NCBI GenBank assembly: GCA_045643185.1
Contig: JAZUKH010000026.1
Location: forward strand, 1 to 31,389
DNA length: 31,389 nucleotides
Direction: 5' to 3'
Origin: RGIG464 sp045643185
GTDB lineage: Bacteria; Myxococcota_A; Bradymonadia; UBA4248
Shown here: positions 16,312-23,311 of the stretch, piece after piece
Numbering within the stretch: the stretch's first letter is position 1
Layout: the number at the start of each line of letters is the position of its first letter
Notes under the pieces: generated by a model
Seen by the model: only the letters and a program-made list of their open reading frames with translations
The model's database searches: none
Told to the model about the DNA's origin: nothing
Position numbers and translations under genes: made by a program

Positions 16312-17991
16312 ATGAAATGGTTATGGAGATTCGTTTCGATCGTCTTGCTTTATTTATGCACCACCGGGATTTGCCTCGCGGGCGAACTCGTTGTTGAGAT
16401 CCTTGACGTTGGCCAAGCTGACGCAATTTTGATCACAGGCGCAGGAAAACGCGTACTCGTAGATGCCGGTGAACAAGCCAAGGATGGCGACATTCTTACC
16501 GTCGCTACGCAGCTCAAAAACCGCGGCATAGATCACCTCGATATGGTTTTTGCGACACACCCCCACGCCGACCACATTGGCGGCATGCAGGGCGTACTTG
16601 AAACCCAACAGATCAAAGCATACGTCGACAACGGTTTTCCCCACACCTCCACCATGTATGAAAACCTAATGACGGTTGCCGAAGACAAAGTCATGAATCA
16701 AGGCATGCGTTACATTGTGGCGCGCAAAGGACAAGTATTCAAACTTGGCGATGAAGCCAGATTCGAGATCTTAGCGCCGGTAGACGACACGGGCATAGCT
16801 GGCACACGCTCCGATATCAACGCAAACTCGATCGTCATGAAACTTATTCATGGCGACAACTGCTTTTTGCTAATGGGCGATGCCGAAGCAGAAACAGAAG
16901 CACTCGTTGCCGAAGACGCAGCCAATTGCAACGTTCTCAAAGCCTCCCACCATGGCAGCCCCCACAGCTCCACTGCTCCTCTTCTCGACTCAGCAAATCC
17001 GCAAGTCGCGTTGCTAAGCTGCGGTCTGGCCAACAAGCATGGTCATCCGGGCGCCAGCACGCTTGACGAATACAACAAACGCGGCATTAAGTATTACCGC
17101 ACCGACTGGCAGGGCGCCATCAAGGTCGTTTCAAATGGTCAGTCGCTTGAGATCACGACCGAGAAAGACCTCAGCCTGGCTGAACTGCCCTGTATCAACG
17201 TCAACACACGTGACATGGCCGATTTCAACACCCTCAAAGGCATAGGCAAGACGACCAGCGACAAGATCGAAGAAGCGCGTATGAACCACCCACAGCCCTT
17301 CACCTCGGTCGACGAATTTCTAGAAAACCTGAGCACCGTTTCCGAGGATGCCTCGCACCGACTCAGCAAATTTACCGACTACTTGTCGCTTGACTGCTCG
17401 ATGAGAGGTCGGAGTGCCGTGGCAACCACCGTCATTACCCCACCCGCAGTCACGCCCGATGGCAAGGTCAATATCAACCTCGCCTCCGAAGCCGAATTGG
17501 CTTCAATGCCAGGCATGAGCGGCCCAAAAGCCAAAGCCGTGATCGCATACCGCGAAGCCAATGGCAACTTCAAAAATTGCGGTGAACTCACCAAAGTCAA
17601 AGGCATCGGCCAGAAAACGGTCAACAAACTGGTCGGCATCTGCGTCGTTCACTCCATGCCGCCTATGCCAATGCCGGGCGCACATGGTCCGATGCACCGG
17701 GGCCCCCACAAAGGACCAGCCGCTGAACACATTCAGCCACCAACCGTTGTGCCCGATCAGGCACCGGCAGAGGCTGCCCAACCGACCGACCAAGGCGACG
17801 TCATTAATATTAATGTTGCCGATGTCAATCAACTCACCCACCTCCCCACGGTCGGCGCCAAAAAGGCTCAAGACATCATCGATTATCGAAACACCAATGG
17901 CCCATTCACCTCGTGCATGGACCTTGCGAAGATCCGCGGCTTTGGACAGAAATCTCTCGAAAAACTTCTACCTAAATGCTCGGTTAAGTAA
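16312..17991 (+). CDS. Secreted ComEC-type metallo-beta-lactamase domain fused to three ComEA-like HhH modules
   Basis: This 559-residue protein has a Sec signal peptide ending near CLA (residue 23). Residues 24-285 form the MBL fold seen at the C-terminus of ComEC: HPHADH (H83, H85, D87, H88), MGDAE (D190), SHHGSPHS (H213, H214) and KHGHPG (H243, H245). The metal ligands look complete, so a hydrolase is expected; in competence this domain is proposed to act as a nuclease on incoming DNA. Three HhH modules follow at about 294-362, 385-444 and 497-556, each opening with a VNIN/INVN-like strand as in ComEA. Each module has a cysteine pair (294/362, 423/444, 535/556), fitting disulfides in a secreted protein. 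A Met/Pro/His-rich linker lies at 449-468. There are no ComEC membrane helices. AGGAGG lies five bases before the ATG. A secreted DNA-binding nuclease is inference. Confidence 0.9.
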   Translation: MKWLWRFVSIVLLYLCTTGICLAGELVVEILDVGQADAILITGAGKRVLVDAGEQAKDGDILTVATQLKNRGIDHLDMVFATHPHADHIGGMQGVLETQQIKAYVDNGFPHTSTMYENLMTVAEDKVMNQGMRYIVARKGQVFKLGDEARFEILAPVDDTGIAGTRSDINANSIVMKLIHGDNCFLLMGDAEAETEALVAEDAANCNVLKASHHGSPHSSTAPLLDSANPQVALLSCGLANKHGHPGASTLDEYNKRGIKYYRTDWQGAIKVVSNGQSLEITTEKDLSLAELPCINVNTRDMADFNTLKGIGKTTSDKIEEARMNHPQPFTSVDEFLENLSTVSEDASHRLSKFTDYLSLDCSMRGRSAVATTVITPPAVTPDGKVNINLASEAELASMPGMSGPKAKAVIAYREANGNFKNCGELTKVKGIGQKTVNKLVGICVVHSMPPMPMPGAHGPMHRGPHKGPAAEHIQPPTVVPDQAPAEAAQPTDQGDVININVADVNQLTHLPTVGAKKAQDIIDYRNTNGPFTSCMDLAKIRGFGQKSLEKLLPKCSVK

Positions 17992-18028
17992 GGACTAAAA
18001 ACGCTGACAATAAATACAGATTACAGAC

Positions 18029-18052
18029 GCAGAAACGATATCTCGTTTCTGC
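18029..18052. promoter_or_regulatory. Perfect 10-bp inverted repeat between the two HhH genes
   Basis: GCAGAAACGA (18029-18038) and TCGTTTCTGC (18043-18052) pair perfectly around TATC. No T-run follows, so it may be an operator or a processing/attenuation hairpin rather than a simple terminator. ACAAATC occurs twice just downstream (18054 and 18066). Confidence 0.5.
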
Positions 18053-18188
18053 TACAAATCATGTTACAAATCTTTATTCCCAAATTTAATCATTTTATGT
18101 CATAATAAAGACACGGCATAAGACTTGCTTAAATTCCCGCACCAGGACAGGCCTCGCGCCTCAATGAAGCTTAGGCAAAGGAGCAATT

Positions 18189-19028
18189 ATGAGAAACGCA
18201 AACGCCATTAAGGCTATATATTCCGTTTTAATCGCTTTCATGACAATGTTCTGTTTGTCAACGTCGTTCGTCGACGACGCCAGCGCCAAACCTAAACAGG
18301 AAAACGCCCAAGACAAAGAGTATAACAAACTCGTCAAAGCAGGCGCTGCTGCCTACAACGATGGCGACTATGAAAACGCGTTGTTGAACTTCAATGGCGC
18401 CTATGCCATCAAACCTGAAGCCTCATTGCTCTACAATATTGGTCGCGTTTGTGAAGACTACGCAAACTATCCCTGCGCGATTGAAAACTATCAAAAGTTC
18501 CTGATGTCACCGGGGTCCGATCCGGATGCGCGTGAAGATGCGAAAGACCGCATTCGTTCGTGTCAGGAAACCCTTCAACTGGCTGGTGGTAGCATTCCCG
18601 CGCCAGTGGCTGTCGCCCCGGTTGGCTTCGCAGCTCCGGCTGCAGCCCCTGTCGCTGCCGCTCATGTCGGCAACTGCGTTGACGTGAACAAAGCTGGACT
18701 TGCCGAATTGACGAGCCTCAACGGCGTTGGCAAAGTCACCGCTCAAAACATCATCGATTACAGAAATGCAAATGGTGGCATTAAATCATTGAACGACCTG
18801 CTCAACGTCAAAAAGATCGGTGACAAAACACTCGCCAAGTTTGGACCTCAAGTTTGCCCGATCGGCGTTGCCACTGCACCAGCCGCACAACCGGCCGCTG
18901 CCCCCGCAGCTCAGCCCACGGTCAAACCGGCTGATAACCCCGTAAAAGGGAACGCTCCGAAGGCAGTCGCCAACAAGGCGCCTCAAAAGTCCCCCAAAAA
19001 AGCCGCCAATAACGCCATCGATATTTAA
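18189..19028 (+). CDS. Secreted TPR protein with a ComEA-like HhH module
   Basis: This 279-residue protein has an N-terminal signal sequence (hydrophobic about 9-27, cleavage near ASA). TPR units follow at about 44-125: DKEYNKLVKAGAAAYNDGDY, then EASLLYNIGRVCEDYANYP, the type often seen in myxobacterial secreted proteins. An Ala/Pro linker leads to an HhH module at 161-223 (CVDVNKAGLAELTSLNGVGK to KKIGDKTLAKFGPQVC) closely resembling ComEA and the modules of the upstream MBL protein, with cysteines 163 and 223 bracketing the domain. The tail (224-279) is Ala/Pro/Lys-rich and basic, suited to DNA or wall binding. AAAGGAG lies five bases before ATG 18189. The 197-base gap with a hairpin suggests separate control or an attenuated operon with the MBL-HhH gene. 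A joint role in extracellular DNA handling is inference. Confidence 0.85.
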   Translation: MRNANAIKAIYSVLIAFMTMFCLSTSFVDDASAKPKQENAQDKEYNKLVKAGAAAYNDGDYENALLNFNGAYAIKPEASLLYNIGRVCEDYANYPCAIENYQKFLMSPGSDPDAREDAKDRIRSCQETLQLAGGSIPAPVAVAPVGFAAPAAAPVAAAHVGNCVDVNKAGLAELTSLNGVGKVTAQNIIDYRNANGGIKSLNDLLNVKKIGDKTLAKFGPQVCPIGVATAPAAQPAAAPAAQPTVKPADNPVKGNAPKAVANKAPQKSPKKAANNAIDI

Positions 19029-19064
19029 ACCAAAATCTTAGCGCTGGCATAGCGCATGAAGAAC

Positions 19065-19097
19065 AAAAAAAACCGCCGTTTTCGGCGGTTTTTTTAT
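19065..19097. terminator. Bidirectional intrinsic terminator between TPR-HhH gene and greA
   Basis: AACCGCCG (19071-19078) pairs with CGGCGGTT (19083-19090) around TTTT. It has an A-run on the left and a T-run on the right, so it can end both the rightward TPR-HhH transcript and the leftward greA transcript. Confidence 0.93.
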
Positions 19098-19139
19098 TCT
19101 TGCTTTCTTCACGCGTCGAAAACTCGACGCGCAAACGCA

Positions 19140-19631
19140 CTATTTCCAGGTCTCAGTGCTGTTAAAGGAGATATCGAGGATCTCAAAGGTACGTTGACCT
19201 TTTGGAACTTTGACGATGGCTTCATCGCCAACCGTTTTACCCACCAGGGCACGCGCAATGGGGCTCACAATCGAAATACGGCCCTGCGAAAGATCTGATT
19301 CGTTCTCACCCACGAGCGTATACGTGATCTCATCTTCCGTGTCTTCGTCAAGAAGCTGAACCGTTGCGCCAAAGATCACCGTGTTACCCGAAAGCGTCGC
19401 AGGGTCGATGACCTCTGCCAAAGCGATGAGCGCTTCCACCTCTTTTTCACGGCCATAAATGAATCCCTGCTGTTCTTTGGCGTACTTATATTCCGCATTT
19501 TCGCTAAGATCGCCATGAGCACGCGCCTCTTCAATGGCAGCCACGTTCGCCGGTTTCTGCACTTCACGAATGTTTTTGAGTTCTTCTTTCAGTTTTTTGT
19601 AACCCCACGGGGTCATCGGACGACGTTCCAT
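19140..19631 (-). CDS. greA: Transcription elongation factor GreA
   Basis: This 163-residue protein matches GreA across its length. An N-terminal antiparallel coiled-coil (about 1-75) carries the tip motif ARAHGDLSENAEY, whose acidic residues (D and E) position Mg2+ in the RNA polymerase active site to stimulate transcript cleavage and rescue backtracked complexes. A C-terminal FKBP-like domain follows, with VIFGATVQLLDEDT, ISIVSPIARALVGKTVGDE and the final strand. The length is standard (about 158-164). On the minus strand AGGA lies about eight bases before the ATG. The gene converges on the TPR-HhH gene with a shared terminator and is divergent from recJ. Its leader carries two terminator-like hairpins, listed separately. 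Confidence 0.97.
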   Translation of the reverse strand: MERRPMTPWGYKKLKEELKNIREVQKPANVAAIEEARAHGDLSENAEYKYAKEQQGFIYGREKEVEALIALAEVIDPATLSGNTVIFGATVQLLDEDTEDEITYTLVGENESDLSQGRISIVSPIARALVGKTVGDEAIVKVPKGQRTFEILDISFNSTETWK

Positions 19632-19664
19632 TGTGATTTCCTATCGCTCCTTAATGAAACAAAA

Positions 19665-19691
19665 CCGCCGATGGGTAAAACGCATCGGCGG
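19665..19691 (-). terminator. Second terminator-like hairpin in the greA leader
   Basis: On the minus strand CCGCCGAT (19691-19684) pairs with ATCGGCGG (19672-19665) around an 11-base loop, followed by TTTTG. It ends 33 bases before the greA start codon. The short T-run makes it a weaker terminator than the one at 19706-19732. Confidence 0.6.
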
Positions 19692-19705
19692 CTGAAAATT
19701 CATAC

Positions 19706-19732
19706 AAAAAAAAGCGCGTCTTCAAAACGCGC
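19706..19732 (-). terminator. Strong intrinsic terminator in the greA leader
   Basis: On the minus strand GCGCGT (19732-19727) pairs with ACGCGC (19719-19714) around a 7-base loop and is followed directly by eight T. No gene lies upstream on this strand (recJ points away), so it can only stop transcripts that start within the recJ-greA gap, that is, greA's own leader. Confidence 0.75.
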
Positions 19733-19741
19733 AACACTTAC

Positions 19742-19770
19742 TTTTTAACCCTATTCTCACATAATGACAA
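19742..19770 (-). promoter_or_regulatory. Candidate greA promoter
   Basis: On the minus strand TTGTCA (19770-19765) is followed after 17 bases by TAAAAA (19747-19742). The -35 matches the consensus at five of six positions and the -10 at four. A start near 19735 would put the strong hairpin at the very 5' end of the transcript; a more distal start in the recJ-greA gap is equally possible. Confidence 0.3.
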
Positions 19771-19991
19771 GAAAAACAAACTCATAGCCATTCCGAACAC
19801 ACACAAATTCAAAAAACTTCAAAAAATCGGTCACATTTTGAAAGTGCCTGGCAATATATTAGGGTGAAAAAGATGAGGTGCTGGCTTTGAACGCCGTTCA
19901 AATGCTCGCCTTCGACACCATAAATCCATTTTGTTTTCAGCAAAAGTCGCTAAACTCGACTTCCCCTGCTTTCGCACATTACGAGGAAATT

Positions 19992-21806
19992 ATGCCCCAA
20001 ACGGTCTCAACGACGCCCTCAAACTGGTCCATACCGAATTCAGTCAACCATGCCACCTGGACATACCTAGCACCAGATCAAGACGTGGCTCAAAACATCG
20101 GCGATCAGAACCACGTCTCGCGTTCTCTGGCCGAGTGCCTGGCCAGACTTGGACTTACGCCTGGCGAAGAAGTCGCACATTTTTTGAACACGAACTGGAC
20201 ACACTGCTTCGATCCACAAAGTGGCTTCATGCATGATCCATTTTTGATGAAAGACATGCAGAAAGCCGTTGATCGACTAAAACGTGCGTTGCAAAGTGGT
20301 GAACGTATCCGCGTCGTAACCGACTACGACGTCGATGGCACGACGAGTTCCCTGATCTTACAGGCCACGCTGAACCTCGTCGGCCATGCAGAACTGACCT
20401 ATCACATTCCAGACCGGCGCGTCGAAGGCTATGGACTGACGACGATCGCCGTACAAAAGGCCATTGATGACCAAATCTCACTCATCGTTACAGCCGATAT
20501 TGGTGTGCGCGACGTCGTGTCGATCCGTCTGGCCAAACAGCACAATATCGACGTCATCGTATTTGACCATCATCTGCCCAAAGGCGGTGAAGTGCCTGAA
20601 GACGCTTATGCGGTCGTATGCCCGCCTCAAAAGGGATGCCCATATCCCAACAAGTCATTGGCCGCTTGTGGCATTTCGTTCAAACTGGCGCAAGCCATGC
20701 TCAAAGACCATCCCAAACGAGACCTGATCCTGAGAAGCATGACAAAATTGGCCGCACTTGGTACGGTCGCGGACGTCGTATCGCTGCGCGAACTTGAGAA
20801 TCGTGCCATCGTCGCAAGCGGTTTGAGTGCCCTTAACAACGACCACCTGTCTCCCGGACTTGAGGCGCTCATTCGCGTCTCAGAAATTGGCGCAGACGAG
20901 ATCAAAAGCGACACGATCGGTTACCGCATCGGGCCACGCATCAACGCGGCGGGACGACTGTCTCAAGCAACGCTCATCATTGAACTGATGCAGGCCAAAA
21001 ACTCAGTTCAGGCCATGAACCTGGCACTCAAACTCGACGCGTTGAACACGATGCGTAAAGACATTCAGGAAAACATGGTGCGCACAGCCCTCGACGAAGC
21101 ACAAAACATCGATGCGCCCTTTCTTTTCATCGTCAACGATGAAGACACCATGTGGAACAGCGGCGTAAACGGCATTGTCGCCGGTCGCATTCGAGAAACG
21201 CTACACCGCCCCACAGCCATTGCCACACGAACTGGCCAGACCATCACAGGCAGCATTCGTTCAACCCCGGGGGTCCACGCAGTTCAGGCGCTCGAAAGTG
21301 TCTCTCCCTTCCTCATCAAGTACGGCGGTCATGCTGCGGCTGCTGGCTTCAGCCTGGATGCCCAGTATCTCGACCAGGTAAAAGCCGGACTATCTCGATC
21401 TGTCATTGAACAACTCGGAAAGCCCTACGAAACGCCAAATTTCGACGTGCATCTTATGGCAGACCCAGCCGATGACCTCATGGCGCTTTTTGACGCACTG
21501 GAAAGCCTGGAACCTTGCGGAACGGCAAATACCCAGCCCGTCATCTGCTTCAAAAATGTGAGGATGCAAAACCTGCGTATCCTCAAAGACATCCACTTCA
21601 CGGCCGACCTGGTCTGTCCAAACAATGACATGCGCCTCGTCTGGTGGAATGCACCAGACGAACTCATTCAAAAAGCCGCCGCTTATAAAAACAACGAACT
21701 CACGCAAAGCCACTTCGACCTGATCGGAACGCTGAAGAAAGATTCATGGCGAGGCGTGGAGCGCTTAACCTTACAACTTCTTGATATGCGGACAAGCGAG
21801 GGCTAA
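19992..21806 (+). CDS. recJ: Single-stranded-DNA-specific exonuclease RecJ
   Basis: This 604-residue 5'-3' ssDNA exonuclease acts in recombination and mismatch/base-excision repair. The DHH phosphoesterase motifs are in order: DYDVDG (111-116), TADIG (168-171), FDHH (191-194), then GTVADVVSL later in the DHH domain. The DHHA1 domain has SGVNGIVAGRI and KYGGHAAAAGFSL. The C-terminal region (about 470-600) fits the RecJ OB-fold: LESLEPCGTANTQPVICF, LRILKDIHFTADLV. The length is typical (560-600). I start at ATG 19992 because GAGGA lies about five bases before it; the frame extends 38 codons further up but that part looks non-coding. Motif I has Val where many RecJ have Ala, which keeps the Asp residues. 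The gene is divergent from greA and followed by ilvE after 156 bases. Confidence 0.96.
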   Translation: MPQTVSTTPSNWSIPNSVNHATWTYLAPDQDVAQNIGDQNHVSRSLAECLARLGLTPGEEVAHFLNTNWTHCFDPQSGFMHDPFLMKDMQKAVDRLKRALQSGERIRVVTDYDVDGTTSSLILQATLNLVGHAELTYHIPDRRVEGYGLTTIAVQKAIDDQISLIVTADIGVRDVVSIRLAKQHNIDVIVFDHHLPKGGEVPEDAYAVVCPPQKGCPYPNKSLAACGISFKLAQAMLKDHPKRDLILRSMTKLAALGTVADVVSLRELENRAIVASGLSALNNDHLSPGLEALIRVSEIGADEIKSDTIGYRIGPRINAAGRLSQATLIIELMQAKNSVQAMNLALKLDALNTMRKDIQENMVRTALDEAQNIDAPFLFIVNDEDTMWNSGVNGIVAGRIRETLHRPTAIATRTGQTITGSIRSTPGVHAVQALESVSPFLIKYGGHAAAAGFSLDAQYLDQVKAGLSRSVIEQLGKPYETPNFDVHLMADPADDLMALFDALESLEPCGTANTQPVICFKNVRMQNLRILKDIHFTADLVCPNNDMRLVWWNAPDELIQKAAAYKNNELTQSHFDLIGTLKKDSWRGVERLTLQLLDMRTSEG

Positions 21807-21962
21807 TTTTCAAAATTTCTCCTGCCGACCCCGTCCAAATGTGCTAAAAGCGCCCCCCGTCTGCAACGGTCATGTAGGCAACATACCCACATCCACATTG
21901 TTAGCCGTTGCGAAATTCGACCCCGCGGCTCCACACCGCTTCAAGTCAAAGGCCAATGAACC

Positions 21963-23075
21963 ATGTCAGACATTCAAACAGCGCTCGATGAGCTCAAAAC
22001 GATGGCGCGACGCACACGCGTCTTTTTGAGCATGCCTTATGTGCCAGGCGTCACGCCAAACTGCCTGGACCACGCGAAAAACCACAATCTACCTGAGGAA
22101 ATGGCGAACGGCATCGAACGCCGTGAAGGCATTTTTTCGATGAATGAAGCCGGGCTTTCACCGGTGGATCACGGCAACCTATATGGTGATGCCGTGTATG
22201 AAGGGATCAAGATCGTCAATGCCCGCGTTGTGTTGCTCAAAGAACATCTCGAACGTTGGTTCAACTCGGCAAACGAGATCGGCTTGCGTTTTCCTTACAC
22301 ACGTCGTGAACTCGTCAGAATTATTTTAGAGATTTCGAAACAATCCCTCGGGGAACACGAAACGACGGGCTATCTTCGTCCGGTACTGACACGTGGTCTG
22401 GGGAATTTGGGCGTACACTACAACAAGTGCATTGGCCCGTCGCTTTATATCATCGCCTCATGTGTTTCGTTCTACCCTGCCCAACTTTATCAACAAGGGC
22501 TGGCGATCGCAATTGCCCGCAAGATGCGTCGCAATGACCCGGCACACCTCAACCCGAACACCAAGACCAACAACTATTTGAACAACATTCTGGCCCTTCG
22601 GGAAACAGAGCCGCGTGGTGTCCTCGAAACCATGATGCTGACCAACGAGGGTTATGTGGCCGAAGCCACAGGCGACAACCTGTTTGTGGCCCAAATGATC
22701 GATGGCGAACCCACACTGAGCTACCCGGCAGCCAAGTATGCGCTCGTCGGCCTGACGCGCAACACGATCATTCAGGTGGCACGCGAACTCGGTTTCAAAA
22801 CGATCGAACGTGACGACATGCTGCCCACAGACTTCATCGGTCCAAACCGCGAAGTGTTTTTGACGGGCACAGCAGCCGGTCTCATGCCGATTCAGTCGGT
22901 CGACGGCCTGCTTACCGCAGATGCTCAACATCGTCCACTCACGCAACGCTTGCAGAGCGCCGTCGAACGTCGAATGGCTGAAGATCCAGACATCGCGATC
23001 TCGGTTGATGCCTCCGATGAGGAGATCGACCAATACCTCGCCAAGCCCTTCGCAGTCGACCTCAACGTCAACTAG
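21963..23075 (+). CDS. ilvE: Branched-chain amino acid aminotransferase (class IV PLP)
   Basis: This 370-residue class IV (D-amino-acid/branched-chain type) PLP aminotransferase should transfer amino groups between glutamate and the 2-oxo acids of Leu, Ile and Val. Family hallmarks are HGNLYGDAVYEGIKI (70-84), the Schiff-base lysine K201 in NTKTNNYLNNILA, the EATGDNLF motif (E234) binding the PLP ring nitrogen, and FLTGTAAGLMPI binding the phosphate. It carries about 50 extra residues at the N-terminus and about 20 at the C-terminus compared with compact IlvE proteins of about 300 aa. ATG 21963 is preceded by AAAGG at ten bases, a mediocre SD. Close relatives in class IV (D-alanine transaminase, ADC lyase) are less likely given the Lys and Glu contexts, but substrate specificity cannot be proved from sequence. 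Confidence 0.88.
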   Translation: MSDIQTALDELKTMARRTRVFLSMPYVPGVTPNCLDHAKNHNLPEEMANGIERREGIFSMNEAGLSPVDHGNLYGDAVYEGIKIVNARVVLLKEHLERWFNSANEIGLRFPYTRRELVRIILEISKQSLGEHETTGYLRPVLTRGLGNLGVHYNKCIGPSLYIIASCVSFYPAQLYQQGLAIAIARKMRRNDPAHLNPNTKTNNYLNNILALRETEPRGVLETMMLTNEGYVAEATGDNLFVAQMIDGEPTLSYPAAKYALVGLTRNTIIQVARELGFKTIERDDMLPTDFIGPNREVFLTGTAAGLMPIQSVDGLLTADAQHRPLTQRLQSAVERRMAEDPDIAISVDASDEEIDQYLAKPFAVDLNVN

Positions 23076-23181
23076 CCTTGACATTCTGAATGCGGTCAAA
23101 ATTACGCATTTCATGACTATATAACGACTTTCGACTCATATCAGCGAGGTTTTCTCAATACAGTGACCTCGACAAATGGTC

Positions 23182-23211
23182 TCAAACGTGGTAGAAAATA
23201 AACACGTTTGA
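23182..23211. promoter_or_regulatory. Perfect 9-bp inverted repeat upstream of nrdJ
   Basis: TCAAACGTG (23182-23190) and CACGTTTGA (23203-23211) are exact reverse complements with a 12-base AT-rich spacer. The right half overlaps TTGACA (23208-23213), a consensus -35, though no good -10 follows at 17 bases. The dyad, 100 bases before the nrdJ start, looks like an operator. A second pair, CGAGGT/ACCTCG, lies at 23145-23171. Confidence 0.45.
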
Positions 23212-23311
23212 CAAAACCGACCGACCGCTCAAAACCCGATCCCCGGGCTTACGGTGGTTTGTTGTCTCTCGCACCCTGTTTCTTATCAACGACCTAACCC
23301 AATCTGAGAAA

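Larger units (their letters stand above)
19632..19991. other. greA-recJ divergent intergenic region
   Basis: These 360 bases contain the greA leader hairpins (19665-19732), a candidate greA promoter and an AT-rich centre. Rightwards, TATATT at 19855-19860 could be a recJ -10, but no good -35 is placed 16-18 bases before it. The frame of recJ stays open upstream to GTG 19878, but SD and similarity start only at 19992. No other gene is seen. Confidence 0.5.

Noticed and set aside
23113..23128. NrdR box (ACTATATAA)
   Set aside because: One half resembles the NrdR consensus, but the other half does not continue and there is no second box at the usual spacing.
23076..23311. Cobalamin riboswitch upstream of nrdJ
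   Set aside because: Expected from the B12 dependence of the enzyme, but no B12-box-like conserved stretch or matching fold is visible by eye; a covariance-model search would settle it.
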